A stretch of 20,692 nt of DNA from Parvularculaceae bacterium UBA4496 (GTDB lineage Bacteria > Pseudomonadota > Alphaproteobacteria > Caulobacterales > Parvularculaceae), in the NCBI GenBank assembly GCA_002388885.1, contig DGNI01000011.1, positions 25,024 to 45,715 of the forward strand, in the 5' to 3' direction. The stretch's first letter is position 1, and every line of letters begins with the position of its first letter. The translations under genes were made by a program, and so were the position numbers. Below the pieces are notes generated by a model that saw only the letters and a program-made list of their open reading frames with translations, did no database searches and was not told the DNA's origin. Of this stretch, positions 14,435 through 20,692 are shown one piece after another.

Positions 14435-15424
14435 TTAAACTGCTTTCAGCAGTCCCTTACCCTTCGCCCAGTCGAGCATCTCTTTCAGCGCCGGTTCGGC
14501 GGGGCCCGCTCGCCAGCCAAGTTCGCGCGCCGCCTTTTCGGAAGAAAACGACACCTGCCGCCCGGCGAGGCGCACGCCCGTCAGCGGCGCTTTCGGCGGC
14601 TTGCCCGTGAGCGCGGCGACAAGTTTCGTGTCCACAATACCGGCGGCGAGCGCCGCCCAGTATGGCATTTTCATCTTCGGCGCCGGACGGCCGGTCGCCT
14701 GTTCAATCATGGCGAACAATTTTTGCATGGGAATGTTTTCGCCGCCGAGTATGTAACGATTGCCGCGGCGGCCACGCTCCCGTGCGGCGATCAAACCGTC
14801 CGCCAGACTTTCAACAGGCACGAAATTCAACATGCAGTCGATATAAGCGGGCGTTCTCCCGTTGGCGAAATCGAGAATCATCTGCGTCGGCGGGGTCAAG
14901 CTGTCATCGCCGGCGCCCAAAGGCTCGGTTGGAATGGCGATGACAGCATCAAGCCCCTGTTTGACGCCGTCTTCGACTTCCTTCTCAGCGATGCGTTTCG
15001 AATGCGGGTAAGCGCCGAGCATTTCGTTGCCAATGAGAACGATGTCTTCATCAGCAGTCGAAACGCCAATTGGCGTCGATTTGCCGACCAGCGTTGTCAA
15101 ACTCGAACAGTGAACGAACCTGCGAATGTCCGCATTCAAGGCGCCTTCGACAATGCATTTGGTTCCGTATCGATTGACCCTGTCGAAATGCGCGTTGTCG
15201 CGGGACCAGAGCTGCGCGTCTCCCGCGAGATGGAACACGGTGGAAACGCCTTCCATTGCGCCCACAACCGCGTCCATGTCCGTGATAGAGCCTTGCATGT
15301 CGTCTTCATGGGCGGGCTTGGCGAGATCGAATGATCTCACCCGCTCGCCTTGCGCACGCAGTTTCGCCACGAGATGCCTGCCGACAAATCCGGCGCCGCC
15401 AGTGACAAGCGTGCGTTCGCTCAT
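14435..15424 (-). CDS. hpnA: HpnA, hopanoid-associated NAD-dependent sugar epimerase/dehydratase
   Basis: This 329-residue extended short-chain dehydrogenase/reductase starts with TLVTGGAGFVGRHL, carrying the GxxGxxG NAD(P)-binding loop. VFHLAGDAQLW follows. The catalytic region has CSSLTTL with the active-site Ser, and AYPHSKRIAEKEV with the YxxxK pair. The C-terminal LNFVPVESLADGLI and GNRYILGGEN match the HpnA group. The exact reaction of HpnA is unsettled; a sugar or side-chain modifying role is inferred from its constant place in hopanoid clusters. I choose ATG 15424, which overlaps the stop of the paraoxonase-like gene as ATGA. A TTG five codons earlier is less likely. No Shine-Dalgarno sequence precedes it, so translation probably depends on coupling. 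A general epimerase is the alternative. Confidence 0.85.
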   Translation of the reverse strand: MSERTLVTGGAGFVGRHLVAKLRAQGERVRSFDLAKPAHEDDMQGSITDMDAVVGAMEGVSTVFHLAGDAQLWSRDNAHFDRVNRYGTKCIVEGALNADIRRFVHCSSLTTLVGKSTPIGVSTADEDIVLIGNEMLGAYPHSKRIAEKEVEDGVKQGLDAVIAIPTEPLGAGDDSLTPPTQMILDFANGRTPAYIDCMLNFVPVESLADGLIAARERGRRGNRYILGGENIPMQKLFAMIEQATGRPAPKMKMPYWAALAAGIVDTKLVAALTGKPPKAPLTGVRLAGRQVSFSSEKAARELGWRAGPAEPALKEMLDWAKGKGLLKAV

Positions 15425-16491
15425 GCCGGCGCCCGGCAAACCAGCAGCCCCTCGTCCGTTACCGATCCGGCGACAAGTCCCTGCGGCGTTTCAATCGCTG
15501 CTGTCGCCGCACTGAACAATTCGCCTTCTGAATCGTTGAACAGAATATCGATCATGCCGGTTTCAGGGTTGGCTTTCACAATACGCGATGGCGCCCGGCC
15601 CCAGCCAAGCTTCCGGTTCAAGGCAAGCTTCATCATCTTCGGGTGAACGGCGGCGATGATGGTGCCGTTCCACGAAACAGAGATGTTATCTGGGCCGCCC
15701 GGTAATTCGATGCGCTGTGTCGGCGCATGACTGTCCTTGTCCATGACAAGCAGCATGTTCTCACGTGTCGCTGCAAGAACAATATCGCCGGTTGGCAGAC
15801 TGGCGATCCCGTTCGCAAACGCCGCCTTGTTGAATACGGCGCCGTTCTCATCAGTAAAACCACTCCGCTTCAGGCGAAAGATATCCTCAAGACCGCCGCC
15901 GATGCCGCATGATGCATGATCGAACGTCGTCAGTACGCCGCCATCGACAACGGTTACGTCATTGGCCGCGCATGGCGAGTCCTGCGGCACGCCGACAAAC
16001 GCTTCGCCATTGGCGCCGATGCGCTGAAGCTTTGGCGTCATGCGCCAGTTACTGCCCTCGCGCGCATATGTCCGGTTGATAAAAATAAGTTCGTGATTGG
16101 CGGCGTCGTAATGTATGCCGTGCGGCCGCAACCCTCCGGCGAACTCGCCCGGCGCCGCGAGAGAACCGACATAAAGTTCTTCGGTGTCGGGATCAAAAAG
16201 CGTTTCAAGTGAAATGGCGTAAACACCGCCGCTCGGCGGCGTTTGTTTTCTGCTTCTGGCGGCTTTCTCAACCGCGCGCCGGTCATAGGCGGATACAAAC
16301 AGGCGCCCGTTCGCCTGATCGAGCGCCAGATCCTCTGCGCCGCGAATGGGTTTGAGCGTCACATCATCCAGAAGGCTGACATGCCGGCACAGATTTGCTC
16401 CGTATTTAGCCGGCCCGACGTCGCGTGCGCTGCAGGCGGCAAGACCTGCAAACGCCAGCACCGCCGCCAACCTAAGCTGCGTTTTCCCCAT
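15421..16491 (-). CDS. Paraoxonase/arylesterase-like lipoprotein (predicted calcium-dependent lactonase)
   Basis: From ATG 16491 the protein has 356 residues. A lipoprotein signal peptide ends in the lipobox LAAC (Cys20). The rest resembles the six-bladed propeller of serum paraoxonases. GAEDL carries Glu53 and Asp54, LRPHGIHYD carries His124, NDVTVVD carries Asn177, ANGIAS carries Asn227, and PDNISVSWNG carries Asp268-Asn269. These match all the calcium ligands and the catalytic His region of human PON1. Cys35 and Cys352 sit where the family's conserved disulfide would be. Paraoxonases hydrolyse lactones and aryl esters; here the protein should be membrane-anchored in the periplasm. The substrate is unknown. 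It overlaps the sulfotransferase end by 20 bp and hpnA by four bases. GAGGGG at 16498-16503 and the signal peptide decide the start; a longer frame to 16551 is unlikely. Confidence 0.78.
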   Translation of the reverse strand: MGKTQLRLAAVLAFAGLAACSARDVGPAKYGANLCRHVSLLDDVTLKPIRGAEDLALDQANGRLFVSAYDRRAVEKAARSRKQTPPSGGVYAISLETLFDPDTEELYVGSLAAPGEFAGGLRPHGIHYDAANHELIFINRTYAREGSNWRMTPKLQRIGANGEAFVGVPQDSPCAANDVTVVDGGVLTTFDHASCGIGGGLEDIFRLKRSGFTDENGAVFNKAAFANGIASLPTGDIVLAATRENMLLVMDKDSHAPTQRIELPGGPDNISVSWNGTIIAAVHPKMMKLALNRKLGWGRAPSRIVKANPETGMIDILFNDSEGELFSAATAAIETPQGLVAGSVTDEGLLVCRAPA

Positions 16492-17602
16492 GACGCGCCC
16501 CTCTATCGTCGTCAGCGCCTCTTCCGGGCCGCTGATATCCCCATTTTTCAATGAAATGGCCGAGACGCGCCTCTACTTTGGCGGCCGCTTCATCGGAATA
16601 GTCGAACTTATTCTTCTTGAATGTGGAAACCGAGGCAAGATAGCGCTCGAATTTATCTTTCGCCGCATCAAACCCCGGCAGGTCAAGCGCGTCATATACC
16701 TTCTGGACCGCCGCAATGGGCTCGGCGTCGAGGTCGTCGTAGCGTAATTCCACCAGCTGGTCAGCGGGAACCGCCGCCGCATCGCGCTCATAATCGCGCA
16801 TCATCCGGTCGTAAACACTCAAGATCGCCTCATCGATATCTACATGGTCGTAGCTTTGCAGCGCGAACTCTTTCAACAGTTTCGTATAGAAATTCCGCAT
16901 GGAAACGAAAACGTCGTATGGATTGCGGTGAATGTGGATGAATTTCGCGTTCGGAAACATTTCCCGCAGCATGGCGAAGCGGCCTGTATAGACCGGGTTC
17001 TTGATCAACAGCGGCTTTTCACCCTGATGCAGGTAAAGCTTGCGCAAAAAGTAAGTGAATTGCTTGCGCCAGTTCCTGATGTCGCCCGTCGAACAGCCGT
17101 CGAAGAAAAGCCCGCGCTTTACGTTTTCCGCGAACGCCTTCGGAAAATAAATCCCGTGATAGAACGAGACTTCCGACATATTCGCGATAGCGATCTCATC
17201 TTCCTGCGGGCTCGTGGGCGTCACCGGAATATTGTCGATAAAGCGGTGTTCCGGCAGCGCCTTTTCAAGCAGCGGGCTGAACACTTTCGCGATGCCGAAC
17301 AGATCCCAGGGCAGGCCCGTCGCGACCGGCGGCACGTACCCCCACTCGCCGCTTTCGCACATGATGTTGTAAAGATGGGTGGTGCCGGACCGCCAATGGC
17401 CCAGGATGAAGACAGGCGGCGGCATATCCTCAATCGTCGGCAATTTGCTTTCCATGACGATTTTTTCGACTGTCGAAAACGGCCAGCGCCCGAGCGCGGC
17501 AAGGCCAATGGCCGCCCCTTGCAAGGCATGGCTCGGCGCGCCGGAACGCCCTGCGACGGTCGCCAGCGTACCGAGATTTGCGCCGCTTAACGGATGCGCC
17601 AT
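16472..17602 (-). CDS. PAPS-dependent sulfotransferase family protein
   Basis: This 376-residue protein has both PAPS-binding elements of sulfotransferases. The 5'-phosphosulfate loop reads VFILGHWRSGTTHL (64-77) and the 3'-phosphate site reads IHIHRNPYDVFVSMRNFY (222-239), with KNPVYTGRF (201-209) between them. Such enzymes move a sulfo group from PAPS to a hydroxyl or amine of a small molecule, lipid or glycan; the acceptor here is unknown. The N-terminus has Ala/Gly-rich stretches but no clear signal peptide. The last 17 or so residues are a polar tail encoded partly within the overlap with the next gene. It is the first gene of the four-gene minus-strand run through hpnA to phyH. AAAGGG about 11 bases ahead is a modest Shine-Dalgarno for ATG 17602. 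Confidence 0.87.
   Translation of the reverse strand: MAHPLSGANLGTLATVAGRSGAPSHALQGAAIGLAALGRWPFSTVEKIVMESKLPTIEDMPPPVFILGHWRSGTTHLYNIMCESGEWGYVPPVATGLPWDLFGIAKVFSPLLEKALPEHRFIDNIPVTPTSPQEDEIAIANMSEVSFYHGIYFPKAFAENVKRGLFFDGCSTGDIRNWRKQFTYFLRKLYLHQGEKPLLIKNPVYTGRFAMLREMFPNAKFIHIHRNPYDVFVSMRNFYTKLLKEFALQSYDHVDIDEAILSVYDRMMRDYERDAAAVPADQLVELRYDDLDAEPIAAVQKVYDALDLPGFDAAKDKFERYLASVSTFKKNKFDYSDEAAAKVEARLGHFIEKWGYQRPGRGADDDRGARHGENAA
16498..16503 (-). promoter_or_regulatory. Ribosome binding site deciding the start of the paraoxonase-like gene
   Basis: The minus strand reads GAGGGG, six bases before ATG 16491. That start gives a clean lipoprotein signal peptide. An upstream in-frame start at 16551 would bury the signal peptide behind 20 extra residues and overlap the sulfotransferase by 80 bp. 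Confidence 0.6.
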
Positions 17603-17759
17603 GGAATTATTCGCCCTTTGCCCTGTTTACCCGAACGAGGGGCATAGCGCAGTCTGGGCGTTACGACTAGAAAAACGGCCAGAACTGGCGATGGTAAAAT
17701 CGCCGAAAATCCCGATGGAATAAGGCGTTGCGGGCTTTAAAACAACCTTAAAACGGCCA

Positions 17760-17804
17760 TTTCGCAGCACAAGGTTAACCATGCCGTGACAGGGTGCTGC
17801 GAAA
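17760..17804. promoter_or_regulatory. 11-bp perfect inverted repeat upstream of tamA
   Basis: TTTCGCAGCAC (17760-17770) and GTGCTGCGAAA (17794-17804) are exact inverted copies 23 bases apart. The spacer contains the 8-bp palindrome GGTTAACC (17773-17780). The element sits in the 241-bp gap between the divergent sulfotransferase and tamA genes, about 40 bases upstream of the tamA start. It could be a regulator site or a hairpin in the tamA leader. No U-run follows, so a terminator is unlikely. Confidence 0.5.
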
Positions 17805-17843
17805 CATATCTAGAGTAGATCATCGCCACTGCCGGAGCGTCCG

Positions 17844-19655
17844 GTGAAAAGCGCGTCATTTGAGAGACCCATGTTGCGTAGAAGGCGGCAAGCCTCTGAC
17901 TTTTTTGGGAAATTTGCGGCGTGCGCCAGCGCGGCAGCATTGGCTTGTGTGGAAGTATCCGCCCCCGCCCAGGCCGCCGACAGCTACGCCGCGTCCATCG
18001 AGGGCGCCTCCAACGGCCTGCGCGACAAGTTGCAGATGATTTCCGAGCTCATGAAAGGCGTTCGGGAATATCCCACCGCCGCGGCGCTTCGCCGCGCGGC
18101 TCGGCGAGATGTGGAGGCGTTCAACGACGCGCTCAAGGCCGCGGGCTTTTACTCAGGAACAGCTGACTTTGATCTCATTCCTGCGGAAGATGGCGCCAAG
18201 CCGCGGATCATTTTCAGGATCGATACCGGCCCGGCGTTCCGCATTACCGAATATGAAATTCTCTATCAGGACGAAGCGAACGGCAGGCCGGCGACTTTCG
18301 CCGATGCGGGCATCAAAACAAACGGCGCGGCGGACGGCGCCGCCTTGCGCGCACGCCAGCAGGCGTTTCTGAACGTCCTTTGGGAAAGCGGCTACCCGTC
18401 CGCCGAGATCGTCAATCGCCGCGCCATCGCCAACTTTGAAACCGGCGAGGCAAGCGCCGTTTTTGTGTTTCGCAGCGGACCGAAGGCGAAGTTCGGCCCG
18501 CCGAAAGTCGAAGGTGCTGATAAAACCGATGCATCGTTCATCCGCCGCATGAAGACCTGGCAGGAAGGCGAGGAGTTCGACCGGTCGAAGCTGACGACCT
18601 ATTACGACAAGCTGCGCGAGACCAACATCTTCTCGACCATCGATATTTCGCCCGGAACCCCGGACGAAAACGGCGTGACGCCTGTCATCGTGCGCGTCGA
18701 AGAAAGAAAACAGCGCACCGTCGGCGCCGGCGTTTCCTATTCAACCGATGAAGGGCCCGGCGGCCGCGTCTTTTTTGAGCACCGCAATGTCTTCGGCCAT
18801 GGCGAAAACTCCCGTATCGAATTGCGTGGTTCCGAACTTGAACAATCGATTACCGCAACCGTTACGCGCCCCATGCCGCGGCTCGACGGGCAAGCGTTTG
18901 CAAGCGCTGCATTTGAAAACGAAACCACCGATGCATTCAAGGCGCGCTCGTTGAAAACTTCCGGCGGGCTTTCGAAAAAATGGATCGGCGACAATCTCGA
19001 AACGCGCGCTGCCATCGCGCTTGAAACATCAAACATCCGCGCCGACGGCATGGAGGATCGCACCTACTTCGTTTCGACGCCCCTCGCCGTCATCTGGAAC
19101 TCGGAAAACGATCTGTTGAATCCGACCAGCGGATTTCGCGCGTCGTGGACCGTAACGCCCTACACAGGCTCGGACAGTTTCACGCAGTCGGAAATCGCGG
19201 CGCGGGCGCGGGTTCACTTTGGCGGCGACGAGCGCGTGACGCTCGCCGTTCGTTCCGCGCTTGGCGCGACATTCGGCAACTCACTCGACGCCTTGCCGCG
19301 CAACAAACGGTATTACGCCGGCGGCGGCGGATCGGTGCGCGGTTACGGATTTCAGGAGGCGGGCCCGCTTGATGCGGAAAACGATCCCATCGGCGGGCTT
19401 TCACGGATCGAGAGTTCCTTCGAAACGCGCGTCAAAGTGATCAAGAACCTGCAGATCGCCGGTTTTGTCGACGCCGGATCGATTTCCGCCGACACCATTC
19501 CGGATTTCAACGATGAGTTTTTCATCGGCTATGGCGGCGGCGTCAGATACCTGACCCCGATCGGGCCGATCCGCGCCGATATCGCTTTTCCGCTCGACAA
19601 GCGTGAAAGCGACAACGATTTTCAGATCTATATCGCGTTGGGACAGCCATTCTGA
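17844..19655 (+). CDS. tamA: TamA, BamA-superfamily outer-membrane assembly factor
   Basis: TamA forms, with TamB, the translocation and assembly module linking the inner and outer membranes; it supports outer-membrane protein insertion and envelope lipid traffic. The product has 603 residues from GTG 17844, or 594 from ATG 17871. A signal peptide (RRRR, Ala-rich core, cleavage near AQA) is followed by POTRA-type repeats to about residue 300, including LRETNIFSTIDISPG typical of the last POTRA. A 16-strand barrel completes the protein. The barrel carries GGGSVRGYGFQ, with VRGY at 498-501, the conserved lid-lock motif of Omp85 proteins, and ends in a C-terminal Phe. GGAG six bases before the GTG and GAGAG before the ATG make both starts possible. 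tamB follows in TGATG overlap. Confidence 0.93.
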   Translation: MKSASFERPMLRRRRQASDFFGKFAACASAAALACVEVSAPAQAADSYAASIEGASNGLRDKLQMISELMKGVREYPTAAALRRAARRDVEAFNDALKAAGFYSGTADFDLIPAEDGAKPRIIFRIDTGPAFRITEYEILYQDEANGRPATFADAGIKTNGAADGAALRARQQAFLNVLWESGYPSAEIVNRRAIANFETGEASAVFVFRSGPKAKFGPPKVEGADKTDASFIRRMKTWQEGEEFDRSKLTTYYDKLRETNIFSTIDISPGTPDENGVTPVIVRVEERKQRTVGAGVSYSTDEGPGGRVFFEHRNVFGHGENSRIELRGSELEQSITATVTRPMPRLDGQAFASAAFENETTDAFKARSLKTSGGLSKKWIGDNLETRAAIALETSNIRADGMEDRTYFVSTPLAVIWNSENDLLNPTSGFRASWTVTPYTGSDSFTQSEIAARARVHFGGDERVTLAVRSALGATFGNSLDALPRNKRYYAGGGGSVRGYGFQEAGPLDAENDPIGGLSRIESSFETRVKVIKNLQIAGFVDAGSISADTIPDFNDEFFIGYGGGVRYLTPIGPIRADIAFPLDKRESDNDFQIYIALGQPF

Positions 19656-20692
19656 TGAAACGAATCCTCACCATATGCGGGATGATCGCAGCGACGCTGA
19701 TGGCGGCAGTCATTATCGCCTGGGTCGGGCTGTTTCACACGCCGCCGGGACGGGAGTTCCTGGAAGAAATCGTTGAGGCGGAACTCGGGCGCGCGCTCAA
19801 CAGCAAGGCGGATATCGGCGCCCTCAAAGGCGCGCCGCCTGGCTTGGTCATCCTCGAAAACGTCTCTCTCGAGGACCAACAAGGTCCGTGGCTCACCGCC
19901 GACAGGCTAGAACTGCGCTGGCGGCCGCTCGCGCTTATCCGCAAGCGCATAGTCATCGACGAAGCGTTGGTCACCGGCGCGCGGCTTAATCGCGACCCGC
20001 CGCCGGGAGAAAAGCCAGAGGATGAAGGCGCGCAAATCGACCTGTCAATCAATGCGCCGAAGCTTTCCATCGAAACCATCGAGATCACCGATTTTCAGGC
20101 GTCAGTGAACGGAAAGATGGAACGGATCGACGGCGCGGGATCGCTGCGTCTCGACGGGCCGGATATCTATGCGCGTCTTGCGCTCACCAGCAGCGGCGGA
20201 TTCGATCAGGCGGACATCACGTTCGAAAAGGCGCCGCGTGAGGACCGATTCTTTCTTGACGCTGAGGTGGTCGCCGAAATCGAAGGCGTCATCGCCACTT
20301 TGCTCGATCTGCATGGGCCGCTACGGGTCGATGCGAAAGGCGCCGGCGGGATTGAAGACGCGACGGTCGAACTAACGGGCGTTGTCGGATATTATGGCGA
20401 AATTGAATTGTCGATCGCCAGCGATCTCGAAAACTTTACCGGCGCCGATCTCAATATCGCTTTCATGGCTGGCGAACGGCTCGCGCATATTATGGAACTG
20501 GCGGCGCCGGCATCGCTCGACGCGCGGCTTGATTTCGACAAACGCGGTGGAAAACTCACCGTTAGATCGCTTACGTCGGCCGTCGGCGCCATTGACGGCG
20601 TTATCAACTGGAGGGCGACACGCGGCGTAGTCGATCAGTTTACGTCCTCGCTGAACGCCGCCTTTGCCGAAGGCTATCGTCAGGAAATCCAG
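19655..20692 (+). CDS. tamB: TamB, inner-membrane-anchored translocation and assembly module protein (3' end outside window)
   Basis: The frame opens at ATG 19655, overlapping the tamA stop by one base (TGATG), and stays open to the last base, giving 346 residues. An N-terminal helix (about residues 4-27, ICGMIAATLMAAVIIAWVG) anchors it in the inner membrane. It is followed by TPPGREFLEEIVEAELGRAL, then the repeating short-strand pattern of the AsmA/TamB beta-taco, for example VILENVSLEDQQGPWL, LTADRLELRWRP and IVIDEALVTGA. This opening (helix, PGR, then amphipathic helix, then ENVSL-type strands) is characteristic of TamB. Full-length TamB proteins exceed 1000 residues, so most of the gene lies beyond the window, including the C-terminal DUF490 domain. 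The order tamA-tamB supports the call. Confidence 0.9.
   Translation, partial: MKRILTICGMIAATLMAAVIIAWVGLFHTPPGREFLEEIVEAELGRALNSKADIGALKGAPPGLVILENVSLEDQQGPWLTADRLELRWRPLALIRKRIVIDEALVTGARLNRDPPPGEKPEDEGAQIDLSINAPKLSIETIEITDFQASVNGKMERIDGAGSLRLDGPDIYARLALTSSGGFDQADITFEKAPREDRFFLDAEVVAEIEGVIATLLDLHGPLRVDAKGAGGIEDATVELTGVVGYYGEIELSIASDLENFTGADLNIAFMAGERLAHIMELAAPASLDARLDFDKRGGKLTVRSLTSAVGAIDGVINWRATRGVVDQFTSSLNAAFAEGYRQEIQ

Noticed and set aside
14405..15334. A 309-codon plus-strand open frame opposite hpnA
   Set aside because: It is antisense to a clear NAD-dependent epimerase with intact motifs. Its translation is Arg/His-rich without family features, as expected for a shadow frame.
16844..17590. 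A 248-codon plus-strand open frame opposite the sulfotransferase
   Set aside because: The minus strand carries both PAPS-binding motifs. The plus frame has no recognisable content.
17637..17715. A stretch resembling the 5' half of a tRNA (GGGGCATAGCGCAGTCTGGG)
   Set aside because: There is no matching anticodon arm, no T-arm consensus (GGTTCGAATCC type) and no complementary 3' acceptor stem downstream. It is at most a chance likeness.
1..20692. CRISPR array, integrase, transposase or phage genes
   Set aside because: No regularly spaced repeats and no recombinase or transposase motifs were seen. The repeats present are short palindromic elements only.

Overview
The window reads as an alphaproteobacterial chromosome segment. 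It has high-GC coding sequence with strong third-position bias, gene families typical of that class, and dispersed palindromic repeats of types I know from alphaproteobacterial genomes. A Parvularculaceae/Hyphomonadales-like source is plausible, but that is an inference from gene style and no marker gene is present. Almost the whole window is a hopanoid (bacterial triterpenoid) locus. It ends in the outer-membrane assembly pair tamA-tamB.

Layout. (1) 1-2811, plus strand: the 3' part of hpnN (RND-type hopanoid transporter), a 342-bp gap holding a nested palindromic repeat, then hpnM (MlaC-like periplasmic lipid carrier). (2) 2848-4928, minus strand: a YbjN-like protein with a zinc ribbon, ispA (farnesyl diphosphate synthase) and an AT-rich unknown gene. 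A second type of palindromic repeat lies between the first two. (3) 5175-7380, plus strand: ispH (last step of the MEP pathway) and hpnH (radical SAM adenosylhopane synthase). (4) 7324-11711, minus strand: a tightly coupled operon hpnC-hpnD-hpnE, a 38-codon membrane micro-ORF, a membrane protein with a PH-like tail, and hpnG. hpnG carries an in-frame palindromic repeat and overlaps the end of hpnH on the opposite strand. (5) 11800-12951, plus strand: hpnB (glycosyltransferase), convergent with a universal stress protein gene. (6) 13531-17602, minus strand: a run of sulfotransferase, paraoxonase-like lipoprotein, hpnA and a PhyH-type Fe(II)/2-oxoglutarate dioxygenase. (7) 17844 to the end, plus strand: tamA and the 5' part of tamB.

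How it works together. IspH and IspA supply C5 units and farnesyl diphosphate. HpnD, HpnC and HpnE turn farnesyl diphosphate into squalene through presqualene diphosphate and hydroxysqualene. The cyclase HpnF/Shc is not in the window and is expected nearby. HpnH adds the adenosyl side chain to the cyclised product and HpnG removes adenine. HpnN and HpnM are the transport candidates towards the outer membrane. HpnA and HpnB are hopanoid-cluster genes of less settled function.

Most unusual points: the coupled sulfotransferase / paraoxonase-like / hpnA / PhyH run, which could be an undescribed hopanoid tailoring module; the in-frame repeat inside hpnG; the two-gene wedge (38-aa micro-ORF plus PH-like membrane protein) between hpnE and hpnG; and the repeat-within-repeat between hpnN and hpnM. 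All calls come from reading the sequence and recalling family motifs. No database search was run.
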